A stretch of 64,000 bases of DNA, taken from assembly GCA_017480485.1 (NCBI GenBank), contig JAFVAN010000035.1:24792-88791 (forward strand), in the 5' to 3' direction. The stretch's first letter is position 1. The number at the start of each line of letters is the position of its first letter. Below the pieces are notes generated by a model. It was not told the DNA's origin. It saw only the letters and a program-made list of their open reading frames with translations, and did not search any database. Source of the stretch: Ruminococcus sp. (lineage in GTDB: Bacteria > Bacillota_A > Clostridia > Oscillospirales > Ruminococcaceae). The position numbers were made by a program, and so were the translations under genes. Shown piece after piece: positions 52,540 through 61,369 of this stretch.

Positions 52540-52559
52540 TAGTGTAAATAAAAAAACGA

Positions 52560-52593
52560 CGGGTCGGTCCTCCCAAATGGGTGGATCGGCCCG
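52560..52593 (-). terminator. Terminator of the yab operon
   Basis: CGGGTCGGTCC and GGATCGGCCCG arms, followed on the minus strand by TCGTTTTTTTA. Confidence 0.9.
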
Positions 52594-52596
52594 CTG

Positions 52597-53283
52597 TCAT
52601 TTCTGTTGATATCCCTTGACTGTGTTCTCTATCTTTTTCACGGCGTTGCGCTCGGTGATCTCCACCTTGTAGGAATGTACCCTGTGGGTGCCGTCCTCGT
52701 CGGTCTCGGTGGTCTCGGTGAAGTACAGAAGCTCCTCGCCCTTGAAGTAATAATCGGTGCGGAAGGCGGTGACTGTGCCGCTTTCGGCCTGTGCCTTTAT
52801 CTTCTTGACGTCGTAGATATGGCTGATGTGGGTGACGCCGTCCTCCTCCGTTACCTTGGAGTCGCTGATGGCGGCAGGGGAGTAGAGTATGAGGCCCTCG
52901 TCGGCCTGAGGGTGAGTGGCGGCGCGGGTGTAGAGCACAAAGCCCTCGTCGCCCTTGTGGGCGTAGCTCAGCTCGCCGTTGTCGTAGGTGTAGCACTCCA
53001 CGCCGTTGTTATACTGGGCGTACTCGCTCTTCTCGCTCTTTCCCTTGTATGAGAACATGAGGATGTCCTTCTCGTCGTATTTGAAAGCAAACTCCTGCTC
53101 GACCTCGCCTGTTTCGGTGTTGGTCATCAGCACCCGGGCGCTGTCAAGGGACTTGTAGTCGCTGCGGGCCTGCTTGATGAGCTCGGCGCCCTCGGCGTCC
53201 TTGGCGCCCATGCAGGCTGTCATGCAAAGCCCTGCGGCAGCCGCTGTCAGGGCTGCTATCATCCGTTTTATCACTCTGCTCAT
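52597..53283 (-). CDS. Lipoprotein of unknown function
   Basis: 228 aa from ATG 53283, which overlaps the stop of the gene before it by four bases (ATGA); the longer upstream reading is the other gene's shadow. The signal has Cys residues at LCMTAC. The mature part (SLDSARVLMTNTETGEVEQE, YYFKGEELLYFTETTE) looks like a LolA/DUF4292-type beta-rich lipoprotein, but the match is weak. Last gene of the yab operon. Confidence 0.8.
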   Translation of the reverse strand: MSRVIKRMIAALTAAAAGLCMTACMGAKDAEGAELIKQARSDYKSLDSARVLMTNTETGEVEQEFAFKYDEKDILMFSYKGKSEKSEYAQYNNGVECYTYDNGELSYAHKGDEGFVLYTRAATHPQADEGLILYSPAAISDSKVTEEDGVTHISHIYDVKKIKAQAESGTVTAFRTDYYFKGEELLYFTETTETDEDGTHRVHSYKVEITERNAVKKIENTVKGYQQK

Positions 53284-53543
53284 AGGCTCTTGCAGGTCTT
53301 GGCGTAGATGATGAGCGCCAAGGGGATGGTTATTAGCTGGGAGATGGTGGCGTTGAACATCAGCCCCACATTGAAGCGGATGACATAGAGGTCCACGGCG
53401 ACGTTCTGGATGCCAAGCTCCTTGCCCCAGGCCAGCCAGCCCACATAGGCTTTTCCTGCACACACATAGGCCAGAAAGGCCCCCAGCACGATCCCTGCCA
53501 GAACGAAAAATATAAAGGCGAAGGTCTTTTTGAAATTCTTCAT
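53280..53543 (-). CDS. DUF4321-like membrane protein
   Basis: 87 aa with two spans (about 8-29 and 60-80) and the pattern GIVLGAFLAYV...AVDLYVIRFNVGLMFNATI seen in DUF4321 proteins of clostridia. Function unknown. It lies between yabR and the lipoprotein gene in one operon. Confidence 0.78.
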   Translation of the reverse strand: MKNFKKTFAFIFFVLAGIVLGAFLAYVCAGKAYVGWLAWGKELGIQNVAVDLYVIRFNVGLMFNATISQLITIPLALIIYAKTCKSL

Positions 53544-53608
53544 TTTATAAAACTCCTAAACAAAAAGCCGCCGCTGACGGTCAGGCCGAAAGCGGCAGCC
53601 TGTTATTA

Positions 53609-54106
53609 TTATTTTCTTCTGGACGAGCTTCTTCTCTTGTTGTCTATGACGTGCTTGAGGTCAGACATACGCTCCTCGCTGCTTGCCTTGAAGCGGCTGA
53701 GCATATCCTCAAAGCCCGAGTCGGAGCTGCGCTCTGATGGGTCATAAACGGGGGGAGGATTTTTTGCAAGATCCACAGGCGCAGGCCTTTCGGTCCTTCT
53801 GAAATTCGGCTGGCGGCCCTGCTGGGACCTGTCGCCGCCCTGTCTGCGGTCGAAGCTCTTTTTCGGGGGTGCGGGAAGGGCCTTCTTGATAGAAAGGCTT
53901 ATCTTCTTGTCGTCTCCCACAGAGAGCACCTTGACCTTGACGGTCTGCCCCTCCTGCAAGTGGTCCTTGATGTCGTTGACAAAGGTATTGGCCACCTCGG
54001 AGATATGTACCATGCCTGTTGTTTCCTTGTCGAGCTCTACGAAGGCGCCGAATTTTGTGATACCCGTCACCTTGCCTTCATAAATTTTTCCTACCTCAAG
54101 CTGCAT
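53609..54106 (-). CDS. yabR: S1 RNA-binding domain protein (YabR-like)
   Basis: 165 aa. One S1 domain at residues 1-73 (VGKIYEGKVTGITKFGAFVEL, GMVHISEVAN, VKVKVLSVGDDKKISLSIK), then a basic, Arg/Gln/Ser-rich tail (RRQGGDRSQQGRQPNFRRTE) likely to contact RNA. Location after divIC matches the Bacillus yabP-yabQ-divIC-yabR order. In the family it affects translation or RNA stability; details are unknown. Confidence 0.9.
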   Translation of the reverse strand: MQLEVGKIYEGKVTGITKFGAFVELDKETTGMVHISEVANTFVNDIKDHLQEGQTVKVKVLSVGDDKKISLSIKKALPAPPKKSFDRRQGGDRSQQGRQPNFRRTERPAPVDLAKNPPPVYDPSERSSDSGFEDMLSRFKASSEERMSDLKHVIDNKRRSSSRRK

Positions 54107-54147
54107 TAAATTTTTTTACCCTCTCTGACTTTCAAAGTGATGGCGCC

Positions 54148-54462
54148 TTACTCGTCGACCTCGACGATATAGTAGCGGCGCTCGTTGGGATAGGCATAGC
54201 CAAGCTGCTCGACGGCAACGCGCTCCATGTATTCAGCCTCGTCCTCGGCCCCGAGAAGACGGTTGTACTCGTCGTTCTTCTGCTCCTCCTCGGTTATCCT
54301 TGCAGAGAGCTCGCGGCTTTCCTTTTCAAGCTGCGCGATCTCGGCCTGCTGCGAGATGATGCTGAATATGGAATAAATGATAAGGCAGAAAACAGCCACA
54401 ACGACAATAACATGACCCAGTCCTGCCTTGTCGCCCTGAGCGGTCTTTTCTTCATTTGCCAT
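54148..54462 (-). CDS. divIC: Septum formation initiator DivIC/FtsB
   Basis: 104 aa cell-division protein of the FtsL-FtsB-FtsQ-type complex. One span near 18-38 (VIVVVAVFCLIIYSIFSI) is followed by a coiled coil (AQLEKESRELSARITEEEQK) and the conserved YMERVAVEQLGYAYPNE. ATG 54462 is chosen because GGAGG lies eight bases before it; ATG 54468 is too close. Confidence 0.92.
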   Translation of the reverse strand: MANEEKTAQGDKAGLGHVIVVVAVFCLIIYSIFSIISQQAEIAQLEKESRELSARITEEEQKNDEYNRLLGAEDEAEYMERVAVEQLGYAYPNERRYYIVEVDE

Positions 54463-54525
54463 TTTCATCGCCTCCGTTTTTGCGCTATGGCGCACCTACT
54501 CCAATACATTATACACCCACTGCGG

Positions 54526-54987
54526 CTATACTTTCAAGCCCTTTTTTGCAGATTTTACTGATTTTTTTGATTTTGATTTATTTTTCACAAAAACGATTTT
54601 GACTTTTTGTTTAATTTTGTCATATGGTTTCCCAAGGAGCAGCCCAAACACCCGCCCCAGCGCCCCGAAAAGGGGAGAGAGCAGCAGTATTTGCAGCCTG
54701 CCGAGGGTGAAGCGCCAGCAGAGGGCCCCCAGCAGCGCTCCCGCCAGCACAAAGAGCCGAGCCCCGCCCGCCTGCGCGACGCTGAGTATAAAATAAACGC
54801 CCCCGCCCAAAAGCATGAACAGGAAGTCCGCGAGATCGTCTGCGAGGCGGGGAGTGTGCAGGCCCCGTCGGAGGGCAGAGAGGACGCAGTAAACAGCCCC
54901 CAGACAGAGCCCCGCCCCGAGGGCAAGGGCAAAGATCTCGTACTGCCTCTCGGGGGAGAGGCTCATGGGGTAGAGCTCGCTGCTCAT
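54526..54987 (-). CDS. yabQ: Spore cortex protein YabQ
   Basis: 153 aa with about four spans and a Lys-rich C-terminus, needed for spore cortex in Bacillus. The N-terminal QYEIFALALGAGLCLGAVYCV is typical. It overlaps yabP by four bases (ATGA). Confidence 0.9.
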   Translation of the reverse strand: MSSELYPMSLSPERQYEIFALALGAGLCLGAVYCVLSALRRGLHTPRLADDLADFLFMLLGGGVYFILSVAQAGGARLFVLAGALLGALCWRFTLGRLQILLLSPLFGALGRVFGLLLGKPYDKIKQKVKIVFVKNKSKSKKSVKSAKKGLKV

Positions 54988-55256
54988 TTGAAGAGCTTGC
55001 CGAGGGCGGTGAGCTTTTTGCGGCTGTCGCGGTCGCCGTAGACCAGCGCCGAGATGTCGCCCTCGATGGTCATATCCCCGCTCTCTACGCTCATTTCGTT
55101 GATATGCAGCTCTCTTCCGCGGATGGTCAGCTCGCCCAGCTGGGTGAAGAGGGCGATGGTGCTTTCGTTGAAGCTGTCAACGTCCGTCACCCCCGAGAGT
55201 GTTAGTCGGCTGCGGTTCTCAAGTATCGCGCCGTGCTTTCCCTGAATGTCTGCCAT
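54984..55256 (-). CDS. yabP: Sporulation protein YabP
   Basis: 90 aa. Conserved HGAILENRSRLTLSGVTDVDSF and GDISALVYGDR. In Bacillus it works with YabQ on the spore coat and cortex under mother-cell sigma E; no sigma E promoter was confirmed here. mntP lies 31 bases upstream. Confidence 0.94.
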   Translation of the reverse strand: MADIQGKHGAILENRSRLTLSGVTDVDSFNESTIALFTQLGELTIRGRELHINEMSVESGDMTIEGDISALVYGDRDSRKKLTALGKLFK

Positions 55257-55287
55257 GGTTGTCTCCTTTCGTGTATGTGGTATGCCG

Positions 55288-55830
55288 TCAAAGGGCGGTG
55301 GTCACTGCCAGAGCTATCAGCAGCAGGCCTCCTGCCGCAAGGGCTGCGCGGCGGCGGGTCTCGCCAAGAGCTGCGCCAAGGCGCACTCCCGCTGCCGAGA
55401 GGGCAAAGGTCACCGCCCCGATGAACAGAGCCGCCGCTGTAATGTCTGTCCCGAGGAAGGCGAGGCTCACGCCCGCCGCAAGGGCATCCACGCTGGTGGC
55501 CAGCGCCAGCGGCAGCAGCTCGGCGGGAGAGGTCCCCGAGGACAGGGCCTCCTTCCTTCCCCGAATGGCGCCTATCAGCATATCGGCGCCGATGAAGCAC
55601 AGGACCCCGAAGGCCAGCTTGTTTGCAAAGTCGGTGAGGCCGCCGTGTACCGCCGCCCCGAAGAAAAATCCGATGCAGGGCATGAGGGCCTGAAAGCCAC
55701 CGAACCACAGCCCGCACCGAAGCATATCGCGGCCCCCGGCCCGGCCCAGAGCCAGCCCCTTGCAGGCCGAGACCGCAAAGGCATCCATCGAGAGTCCTGC
55801 GGCAAGTGCGGTGAGTTCATAAATATTCAT
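55288..55830 (-). CDS. mntP: Manganese efflux pump MntP
   Basis: 180 aa with six spans. Each half has the family's Asp motif: LSMDAFAVSACKG near residue 13 and LATSVDALAAGVSLAF in the second half. It exports Mn(II). From ATG 55830; the longer upstream reading has no site. No yybP-ykoY Mn riboswitch was seen in the leader. It sits in front of the sporulation cluster, 31 bases before yabP. Confidence 0.92.
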   Translation of the reverse strand: MNIYELTALAAGLSMDAFAVSACKGLALGRAGGRDMLRCGLWFGGFQALMPCIGFFFGAAVHGGLTDFANKLAFGVLCFIGADMLIGAIRGRKEALSSGTSPAELLPLALATSVDALAAGVSLAFLGTDITAAALFIGAVTFALSAAGVRLGAALGETRRRAALAAGGLLLIALAVTTAL

Positions 55831-55936
55831 GTGATGTACCTTTCGTGTCGTGGGTCGTCTCTTGTCGATATGTAAAAAAATCACAGCCGTGTTCTATACA
55901 ATATCACTATATTCTTGGTGGGAGGGGGCGTTTTTC

Positions 55937-55966
55937 TTGACTTGATACCGCCTCTTGTGATATGAT
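55937..55966 (+). promoter_or_regulatory. Sigma-A promoter of the LacI/GGDEF gene
   Basis: TTGACT (55937-55942), an 18-base spacer, TATGAT (55961-55966). Confidence 0.6.
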
Positions 55967-56065
55967 GTATAAGGATAATTGTCAGTGCGCGGCTGATATA
56001 TTCTATGCCGCCGCAGACGCGAGTATGCCGCAGGGACCGCCTCGGCAGAGAAAAAGGGAACGACT

Positions 56066-57967
56066 ATGCTTGAGCACAACGGAAAACAGAATAAGGTGAT
56101 AGCTGTATGCTGTGCGGCCGTTCACAAGGAGGATGTCAACGCCACGGTGCTGGCGCTGATCTCTGCCGCCAATGCCCACGGCTTCAAGCTGGTGTTCCTC
56201 AACACCTCGGTGGACCTGTACAAGCACAGCGCCTCCAACAAGGGCGAGGCCAGCATTTTCAGCCTTGCCTCCAGCAGCATTTTTGACGCTGTCATCATCC
56301 TGCCCGAGGCCCTTAAAAACGACGAGGTCACCGAGGGCATCATCGCGGCGGCCCGCGAGCGCGGCCTGCCCGTTATCTCCGTCAACCGCAGGATAGAGGG
56401 CTGCTGGTCTGTGGAATTCAACTACGCCGACTGCTTCGAGGATATCGTTCGCCATGTGATAAACGTTCACGGCTGCAGAAGGATAAACCTTATTGCGGGG
56501 ATGAAGGACAACCCCTTCTCCGAGGAGCGCATCGAGCGCTTTAAGAAAGAGCTGGCGGAGCACGGCATACCCTTTGAGCCCTCTCGCCTTGGCTACGGCG
56601 ATTTCTGGGAGCTGCCCACAAGAAAGGTCGTCGAGGGCTGGCTGTCCTCCGGCGAGGAGCTGCCCGAGGCCATAGTCTGCGCCAATGACATGATGGCCAT
56701 TGCGGCCTGCCGCGCTTTGAAGGAGCACGGGCTGCGGGTGCCCGAGGATATCATCGTTACGGGCTTTGACGGCATAGAGCTGGAAAAATACTGCACGCCG
56801 CGGCTCACCACCGCCGCTGTTGACATAAACGAGGCAGGCGCCGCCGCCATGGATATCGCGCAGCAGCTGTTCGACGGCAAGGAGCCGCCGAAGAATACTG
56901 TCATCCCCTACCGCAGCAGGATATCTCAGTCCTGCGGCTGCGAGGAGGGCAACGTCAGCGCCATCGCCGACAGGGTATTCGAGCTCAACAACGAGATCGT
57001 CCGAGACGACGGCCACGAGGAGTATATGTTCACCTACCTCACCCGAGCCATCGGCTGCTCGGACCTTAAAAAGCTTTCGGAGACCATGCGGCGCTACTGC
57101 GACTCAAAGACCTGGTGCTGCATAAACACCGACTACTTTTCCGAAAGGCGCAGCAAAAAGCGCACCGCCCCCTTTACGGAGGAGATGCAGCTTATGATGA
57201 CAACGGAGCTGGATGCCGACCGCTGGAACAGCAGCTTTCCTACAGAAGAGCTGATACCCGATCTTGCGGAGCAGTCGGAGGATTCGGGCTCGCTAATGCT
57301 CTGCCCCCTGCACTACGAGGCGGAGATCATCGGCTATATAGCCTTCATGATACACCCGGGCTATACGGTCTTCCACAACACCTTCCGCTTTGTTTCCCTG
57401 ACCAAGCAGATAATCGAGAGCTTCAAGAACCGCCGCACCATTGCCAGAGCCAACGAGAAGCTGGCAGAGATGCACATCCGTGACCCGCTGACGGCGCTGC
57501 TGAACAGGCGGGGCTTTTACAAGCACGCCTCGTCCCTTATCAGGCGCCTTAACAAGACAGGCGGCAGGGCAGTGATCTTCTCGGTGGACATGGACGACCT
57601 AAAGGACATAAACGACAACTACGGCCACACCGAGGGCGACAAGGCCATCAAGGCCGTTGCCAACGCCCTGATACGCTGCGCCGACGGCGCCGACATCGTT
57701 TCGCGCTTCGGCGGTGACGAGTTCACGGTGATGTCTGCGGATGACGACGGCGAATATGTTGAGAGCTTCGGCGAAAGGGTGCAGGCCGCTCTGGACGACT
57801 ACGCCAAGCGCGCCCGTCTGGACTACAGGATAAGGGTGAGCTCCGGCTATATCAGCAGTCGGTTCTCCACTGTGGACGGCCTTGACGAGTGCATCCGTCT
57901 GGCGGACGAGCTGATGTACGAGCAAAAGCGCGCCCACAAGAGCGCCAAGGGCGAGTTGCCAAGATGA
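56066..57967 (+). CDS. Diguanylate cyclase with LacI/PBP1-type sensor domain
   Basis: 633 aa, no membrane span. Residues 1-300 are a LacI-type periplasmic-binding fold (VISVNRRIEGCWSVEFNY, GFDGIELEKYCTPRLTTAAVD, AGAAAMDIAQQL) without the DNA-binding helix-turn-helix. A central GAF-like region (about 330-460) follows. The C-terminal GGDEF domain shows RDPLTALLNRRGFY, DMDDLKDINDNYGH and RFGGDEFTV, all intact. It would make c-di-GMP in response to a cytoplasmic ligand, perhaps a sugar. AAAGGG precedes the ATG. Confidence 0.93.
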   Translation: MLEHNGKQNKVIAVCCAAVHKEDVNATVLALISAANAHGFKLVFLNTSVDLYKHSASNKGEASIFSLASSSIFDAVIILPEALKNDEVTEGIIAAARERGLPVISVNRRIEGCWSVEFNYADCFEDIVRHVINVHGCRRINLIAGMKDNPFSEERIERFKKELAEHGIPFEPSRLGYGDFWELPTRKVVEGWLSSGEELPEAIVCANDMMAIAACRALKEHGLRVPEDIIVTGFDGIELEKYCTPRLTTAAVDINEAGAAAMDIAQQLFDGKEPPKNTVIPYRSRISQSCGCEEGNVSAIADRVFELNNEIVRDDGHEEYMFTYLTRAIGCSDLKKLSETMRRYCDSKTWCCINTDYFSERRSKKRTAPFTEEMQLMMTTELDADRWNSSFPTEELIPDLAEQSEDSGSLMLCPLHYEAEIIGYIAFMIHPGYTVFHNTFRFVSLTKQIIESFKNRRTIARANEKLAEMHIRDPLTALLNRRGFYKHASSLIRRLNKTGGRAVIFSVDMDDLKDINDNYGHTEGDKAIKAVANALIRCADGADIVSRFGGDEFTVMSADDDGEYVESFGERVQAALDDYAKRARLDYRIRVSSGYISSRFSTVDGLDECIRLADELMYEQKRAHKSAKGELPR

Positions 57968-58038
57968 TGAAGTGCTGCTGCAAGCGGCCACATTCCCCAA
58001 AAATGTAATTGCGGCGTTGCATCGCAGCGCCGCAGAGT

Positions 58039-58084
58039 GCGAAAAATGGTACCTTTCCCCTTCGGGAAAGGTACCATTTTTCGC
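58039..58084. terminator. Bidirectional GGTACC-centred terminator
   Basis: GCGAAAAATGGTACCTTTCC with its complement, loop CTTC, between the convergent GGDEF and ABC-2 permease genes. Confidence 0.9.
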
Positions 58085-58123
58085 CTGAAGCCGCTGAGGC
58101 AGCGGCTTTTATGCTTTAAGCGC

Positions 58124-59455
58124 TTATTCCTCCGGGGGAGAGGCTTTCTTCTTTCCAAAGCTGAAGCCGCCCGAGGACTTGCCGCCCAGAGTCATGGTGA
58201 AGATCTTGTCGCTGGTGAAGACCTTTATTGCAAAGGTCATGCAGATCACGAGCAGCACCAGCTGGTAGATCAGGCCGCCCACATAGAGAGAGATGTTGCC
58301 GAACATCAGGTTCTCGGTGGCCATAAAGGTGTGGGTGAAGGGGATGGCGTAGATCACATATCTTACCACGGGGGATAGGCTGCGGATGTCCATGAACATG
58401 GAGAGCATATAGGGCACCATGGAGGTTATCTGTATGGGCAGCAGCAGGGACTGGCCGCTCTTGGCGTCCTTTGCCAGCACGCCGAAGACCAGTGAAAGGG
58501 ACAGCGAGATGAGTATGCTGACGAACATTTGCAGGCCCACAAGGACGTACTGTCCGAAGCTGAGGGTCAGGCCAAGGTCCTCGATCATGGGGCGGAAATC
58601 GTCCAGAGCGTCCTGAGAGATGGCACCTGTCATGCGGTTCATGCCGATGGTCATAACGATGGCATAGAGGGCAGCCACAAGGCCCGCTGCCAGCATCTTG
58701 GAGGTCAGCACGGACATCCTTGAAACAGGGGCCGAGAGCAGGGTCTCAAGGGTCTTGTCTATCTTCTCGGTGCTGACGGCGCCCAGCAGCATCTGGGAGG
58801 AATAAACGATCAGCACAAAGACGATGATAGGCAGGAACATATTCTCCATCATCTTCATGGAGAGCACCAGCTGGGAGGAGATGTCGGCGCTGTTGTCGCT
58901 GACTACTGTCTTTTCCTCGATGCTGATGGGGGTATTGAGCTGCTCGACCTCTTCCTTGGAGAGCTGGCCCTTGGCGGTCTTTTGGTTATAGAGCAGGGTC
59001 TTGATATTGGCCTCGATAAGCAGCTTGGCGGTCTCGGAGCCTGTGGAGATATTGCTCATGGTGGAGAGGGAGCTCAGGCGGCAGACGTAGATGATGTCGG
59101 CGGTCTTGCCCTCCTTGGTCACCTGGTCGGTAAAGCCCTTGGGGAGGATGAGGACGTTCTTCTGGTCAAGCCTTTTGAGCTCTGCGGCGTAGTCGTCGCT
59201 TTCAAGCTCCACCACGGTAACGTCGTTCTCCACGCCGCCGGGGTTGCGCAGCAGCTCGATGAGGTCGTTGGTGAACTCTGTGCCGTCCTGGTCACAGATA
59301 ACGATCTTGGAGCTTTCCTCGTTGGCCTCTTCTATCTCGCTGGTCATAACGTTGCCCAGCATGGTCATTCCGAAGAGGATGAGCACCAGTATTGCGATGG
59401 TCTGAGGAGTAATGACCTCCCGCAGCTCCTTTTTAAGAAGGTTAAGAAATTTCAC
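58124..59455 (-). CDS. ABC-2 type exporter permease (NatB-like)
   Basis: 443 aa. One N-terminal span, a large outer domain (about 45-200) and about six spans after 210. The start is GTG at 59455 within the end of the ATPase gene (14-base overlap), with AAAAGGTGG upstream. The pair resembles NatAB sodium or drug exporters; the cargo is not defined. Confidence 0.9.
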   Translation of the reverse strand: MKFLNLLKKELREVITPQTIAILVLILFGMTMLGNVMTSEIEEANEESSKIVICDQDGTEFTNDLIELLRNPGGVENDVTVVELESDDYAAELKRLDQKNVLILPKGFTDQVTKEGKTADIIYVCRLSSLSTMSNISTGSETAKLLIEANIKTLLYNQKTAKGQLSKEEVEQLNTPISIEEKTVVSDNSADISSQLVLSMKMMENMFLPIIVFVLIVYSSQMLLGAVSTEKIDKTLETLLSAPVSRMSVLTSKMLAAGLVAALYAIVMTIGMNRMTGAISQDALDDFRPMIEDLGLTLSFGQYVLVGLQMFVSILISLSLSLVFGVLAKDAKSGQSLLLPIQITSMVPYMLSMFMDIRSLSPVVRYVIYAIPFTHTFMATENLMFGNISLYVGGLIYQLVLLVICMTFAIKVFTSDKIFTMTLGGKSSGGFSFGKKKASPPEE

Positions 59456-60200
59456 GGGACGTCACCACCTTTTCAAATACTTCCTCAAGGTTCTGCTTCT
59501 GATATTTTTCTTTGAGCTCGGCGGGGGTTCCTGTTTCCAGCAGGTGGCCCTTTGCGATTATGCCCACTCTGTCGGAGACGTACTCGATCTCCAGCATATT
59601 GTGAGAGGAGAGCAGGAAGCTCATTCCCTGAGAGGCCAGCTTCTTTATCATCCGCCTGATCTCCAGAGCGTTGATGATGTCGAGGCCCGAGGTGGGCTCG
59701 TCAAGTATCGCCAGCGAGGGGCGGGACATGATGGCTCTTGCCAGCAAGAGCTTTCTTGCCATGCCTCGGGAGTAGGTGCCTATCTTGTCGTTAAGCCTTT
59801 CGCCAAGCTCGCAGATCTCTCGGCCCAGCTCCACATACTCGCCGGCCTTTTCCTTGCTGTCGGCGTAGATCTCTGCCATAAAGCGCAGGTAGCCGTTGCC
59901 TGTCATCGTCTTGTAGGCGCCTGCCTCGTCGGGCAGGTAGGTGATGCACTGTCTTACCTTTTCGGGCTCGGTAAGTATGCTGTGTCCGTCCACGATGGCG
60001 TCGCCCTCCGTGGCCTTTAACAGGGTGGATATCATTCGGATGGTGGTGGTCTTGCCTGCGCCGTTGGGCCCGATCAGTGCGAAGATCTCTCCGCGCCCGA
60101 CCTCAAAGCTGACGTCCTGAGAGGCATAGATGCCCTTCTTGTACTGCTTTGAGAGCCCGCGCACCTGCAGCACAGCACCCGAGTTTTCGTTCTCAGCCAT
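59442..60200 (-). CDS. ABC exporter ATPase (NatA-like)
   Basis: 252 aa. Walker A GPNGAGKTTT, signature YSRGMARKLLLARAI (degenerate: YSRGM replaces LSGGQ, common in this group), Walker B LAILDEPTSGLD and His in LSSHNM. Partner permease follows with overlap. A consensus promoter lies at 60280-60308. Confidence 0.93.
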   Translation of the reverse strand: MAENENSGAVLQVRGLSKQYKKGIYASQDVSFEVGRGEIFALIGPNGAGKTTTIRMISTLLKATEGDAIVDGHSILTEPEKVRQCITYLPDEAGAYKTMTGNGYLRFMAEIYADSKEKAGEYVELGREICELGERLNDKIGTYSRGMARKLLLARAIMSRPSLAILDEPTSGLDIINALEIRRMIKKLASQGMSFLLSSHNMLEIEYVSDRVGIIAKGHLLETGTPAELKEKYQKQNLEEVFEKVVTSREIS

Positions 60201-60279
60201 GTTTCATTCTTCCTTTCGTTTGGGATCCATATCCTTTTTGTTCTATCTGCTCGCAGAGCAAGGCCTGCGGGCTTTTTAC

Positions 60280-60308
60280 ATTATACAACAATTTTGCAAA
60301 TTTGTCAA
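60280..60308 (-). promoter_or_regulatory. Sigma-A promoter of the natAB-like operon
   Basis: Minus strand TTGACA (60303-60308), a 17-base spacer, TATAAT (60280-60285); both boxes are perfect. Confidence 0.9.
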
Positions 60309-60317
60309 TATATTAAA

Positions 60318-60470
60318 CAGGCGGGGCACCGCCTGGGCAAGTCGCAGGCGGTGCCCCGTCTGGGCAAGTCGCGGGCGGTGCCCCGCCTGGGCAAGTCGCG
60401 TGAGCACTCGCAAGCTCGTTTACAGTGGTGTGAAGTGAAGGGACTCCCTCGCGGGGCGGCGGCGCGGTTA
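60318..60470 (+). repeat. Interspersed GC-rich repeat, copy 6, with 27-base tandem units
   Basis: Two 27-base units (GGGCAAGTCGC... at 60335 and 60362) precede the common core GCGTGAGCACTCGCAAGCTC, ending CTCGCGGGGCGGCGG. Confidence 0.8.
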
Positions 60471-60536
60471 TGAGTCTGGTGCGGCGCCGCGCTCTTTGAT
60501 CCGTTTTTCTTACGAAAAAAATTGACACTCGCCGCG

Positions 60537-60566
60537 TGAATAATTTTACAGCTTTCACAGATAATA
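60537..60566 (+). promoter_or_regulatory. Candidate sigma-G promoter of spoVT
   Basis: TGAATA (60537-60542), a 17-base spacer, GATAATA (60560-60566), close to the forespore consensus TGAATA-N17/18-CATACTA. SpoVT is a sigma-G gene in Bacillus. A partial TTGACA at 60522 also occurs. Confidence 0.5.
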
Positions 60567-60622
60567 TCAACAAGACAAAAGCGCCCCGGAGGGCGCAGAA
60601 CGAAAGAAAACGGAGGACAAAC

Positions 60623-61165
60623 ATGAAAGCAACAGGAATTGTGAGAAGGATAGACGACCTTGGCAGGGTAGTGATACCCAAGGAGATAAGAAGGACCATG
60701 CGGATACGGGAGGGGTCACCCCTTGAGATCTACACCTCCGGGGACGGGGAGGTAATATTCAAAAAGTATTCTCCCGTGGGGGAGCTGGACGCGGGGACCC
60801 TGCAGGCGGCGGAGGTCATCTCAAAGCTGACGGGGGAGGCCGCGGTGGTCTTTGACCGGGACAGGGTGGTGGCCGTCTCGGGGGTGCGCAAGACCGAGTA
60901 CGCCGAGCGCCGCATCTCCGACGCTCTGGAGGAGCTTATCGAGAGCCGCAAGACCTACGCCTACGACCGCGCCGACACCCCGAAGCTTTTCCCGATCGAG
61001 GGCATGGATAAGCCCGCCCTCGCCGCTGTGCCCATAATCTCCGCAGGGGACGCCATCGGCGCCGTCACCCTCATCAGCGCCGACGGTCAAGCCAAGCCCG
61101 ACGAAAAGAACCTGATGCTGGCCAAGGCCGCAGCAATGTTTTTAAGCAAGCAGATCGAGGCCTGA
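60623..61165 (+). CDS. spoVT: Stage V sporulation regulator SpoVT (AbrB type)
   Basis: 180 aa. The N-terminal AbrB/SpoVT swapped-hairpin DNA-binding domain (KATGIVRRIDDLGRVVIPKE) is followed by a GAF-like domain (about 55-178). It controls forespore genes in spore formation. From ATG 60623 with CGGAGG; an upstream in-frame ATG lacks a site. Confidence 0.95.
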   Translation: MKATGIVRRIDDLGRVVIPKEIRRTMRIREGSPLEIYTSGDGEVIFKKYSPVGELDAGTLQAAEVISKLTGEAAVVFDRDRVVAVSGVRKTEYAERRISDALEELIESRKTYAYDRADTPKLFPIEGMDKPALAAVPIISAGDAIGAVTLISADGQAKPDEKNLMLAKAAAMFLSKQIEA

Positions 61166-61191
61166 GGCCGCTGCGCTCTTTAATTCAAAAT

Positions 61192-61229
61192 GCCGTGAGA
61201 AGCCTGATGTATCGGGCCTCACGGCTTTT
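61192..61229 (+). terminator. Terminator of spoVT
   Basis: GCCGTGAG and CTCACGGC arms, then TTTT. Confidence 0.85.
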
Positions 61230-61260
61230 GTGTATTATTACCAAATATCTTTCAAATTCC

Positions 61261-61289
61261 TTGACAAACAGCCTGCCATGTGTTATAAC
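61261..61289 (+). promoter_or_regulatory. Sigma-A promoter before a leader terminator
   Basis: TTGACA (61261-61266), a 17-base spacer, TATAAC (61284-61289). Confidence 0.8.
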
Positions 61290-61314
61290 TCAGTCGTCAG
61301 GAATGGATCAAGCT

Positions 61315-61355
61315 GCTTGCAGCTGTGGCTACGGCTCACGGCTGCAGGCTTTTTT
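61315..61355 (+). terminator. Leader terminator (attenuator) or end of a small RNA
   Basis: A 13-pair stem (61315-61327 with 61337-61349, two G-U pairs), then six T, 15 bases before the PqqD-like start codon and about 60 bases after the predicted transcript start. Confidence 0.7.
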
Positions 61356-61369
61356 ATGGAGGGAAAAAT

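Noticed and set aside
55831..55936. Manganese (yybP-ykoY) riboswitch before mntP
   Set aside because: No conserved loop sequences are seen in the short leader.
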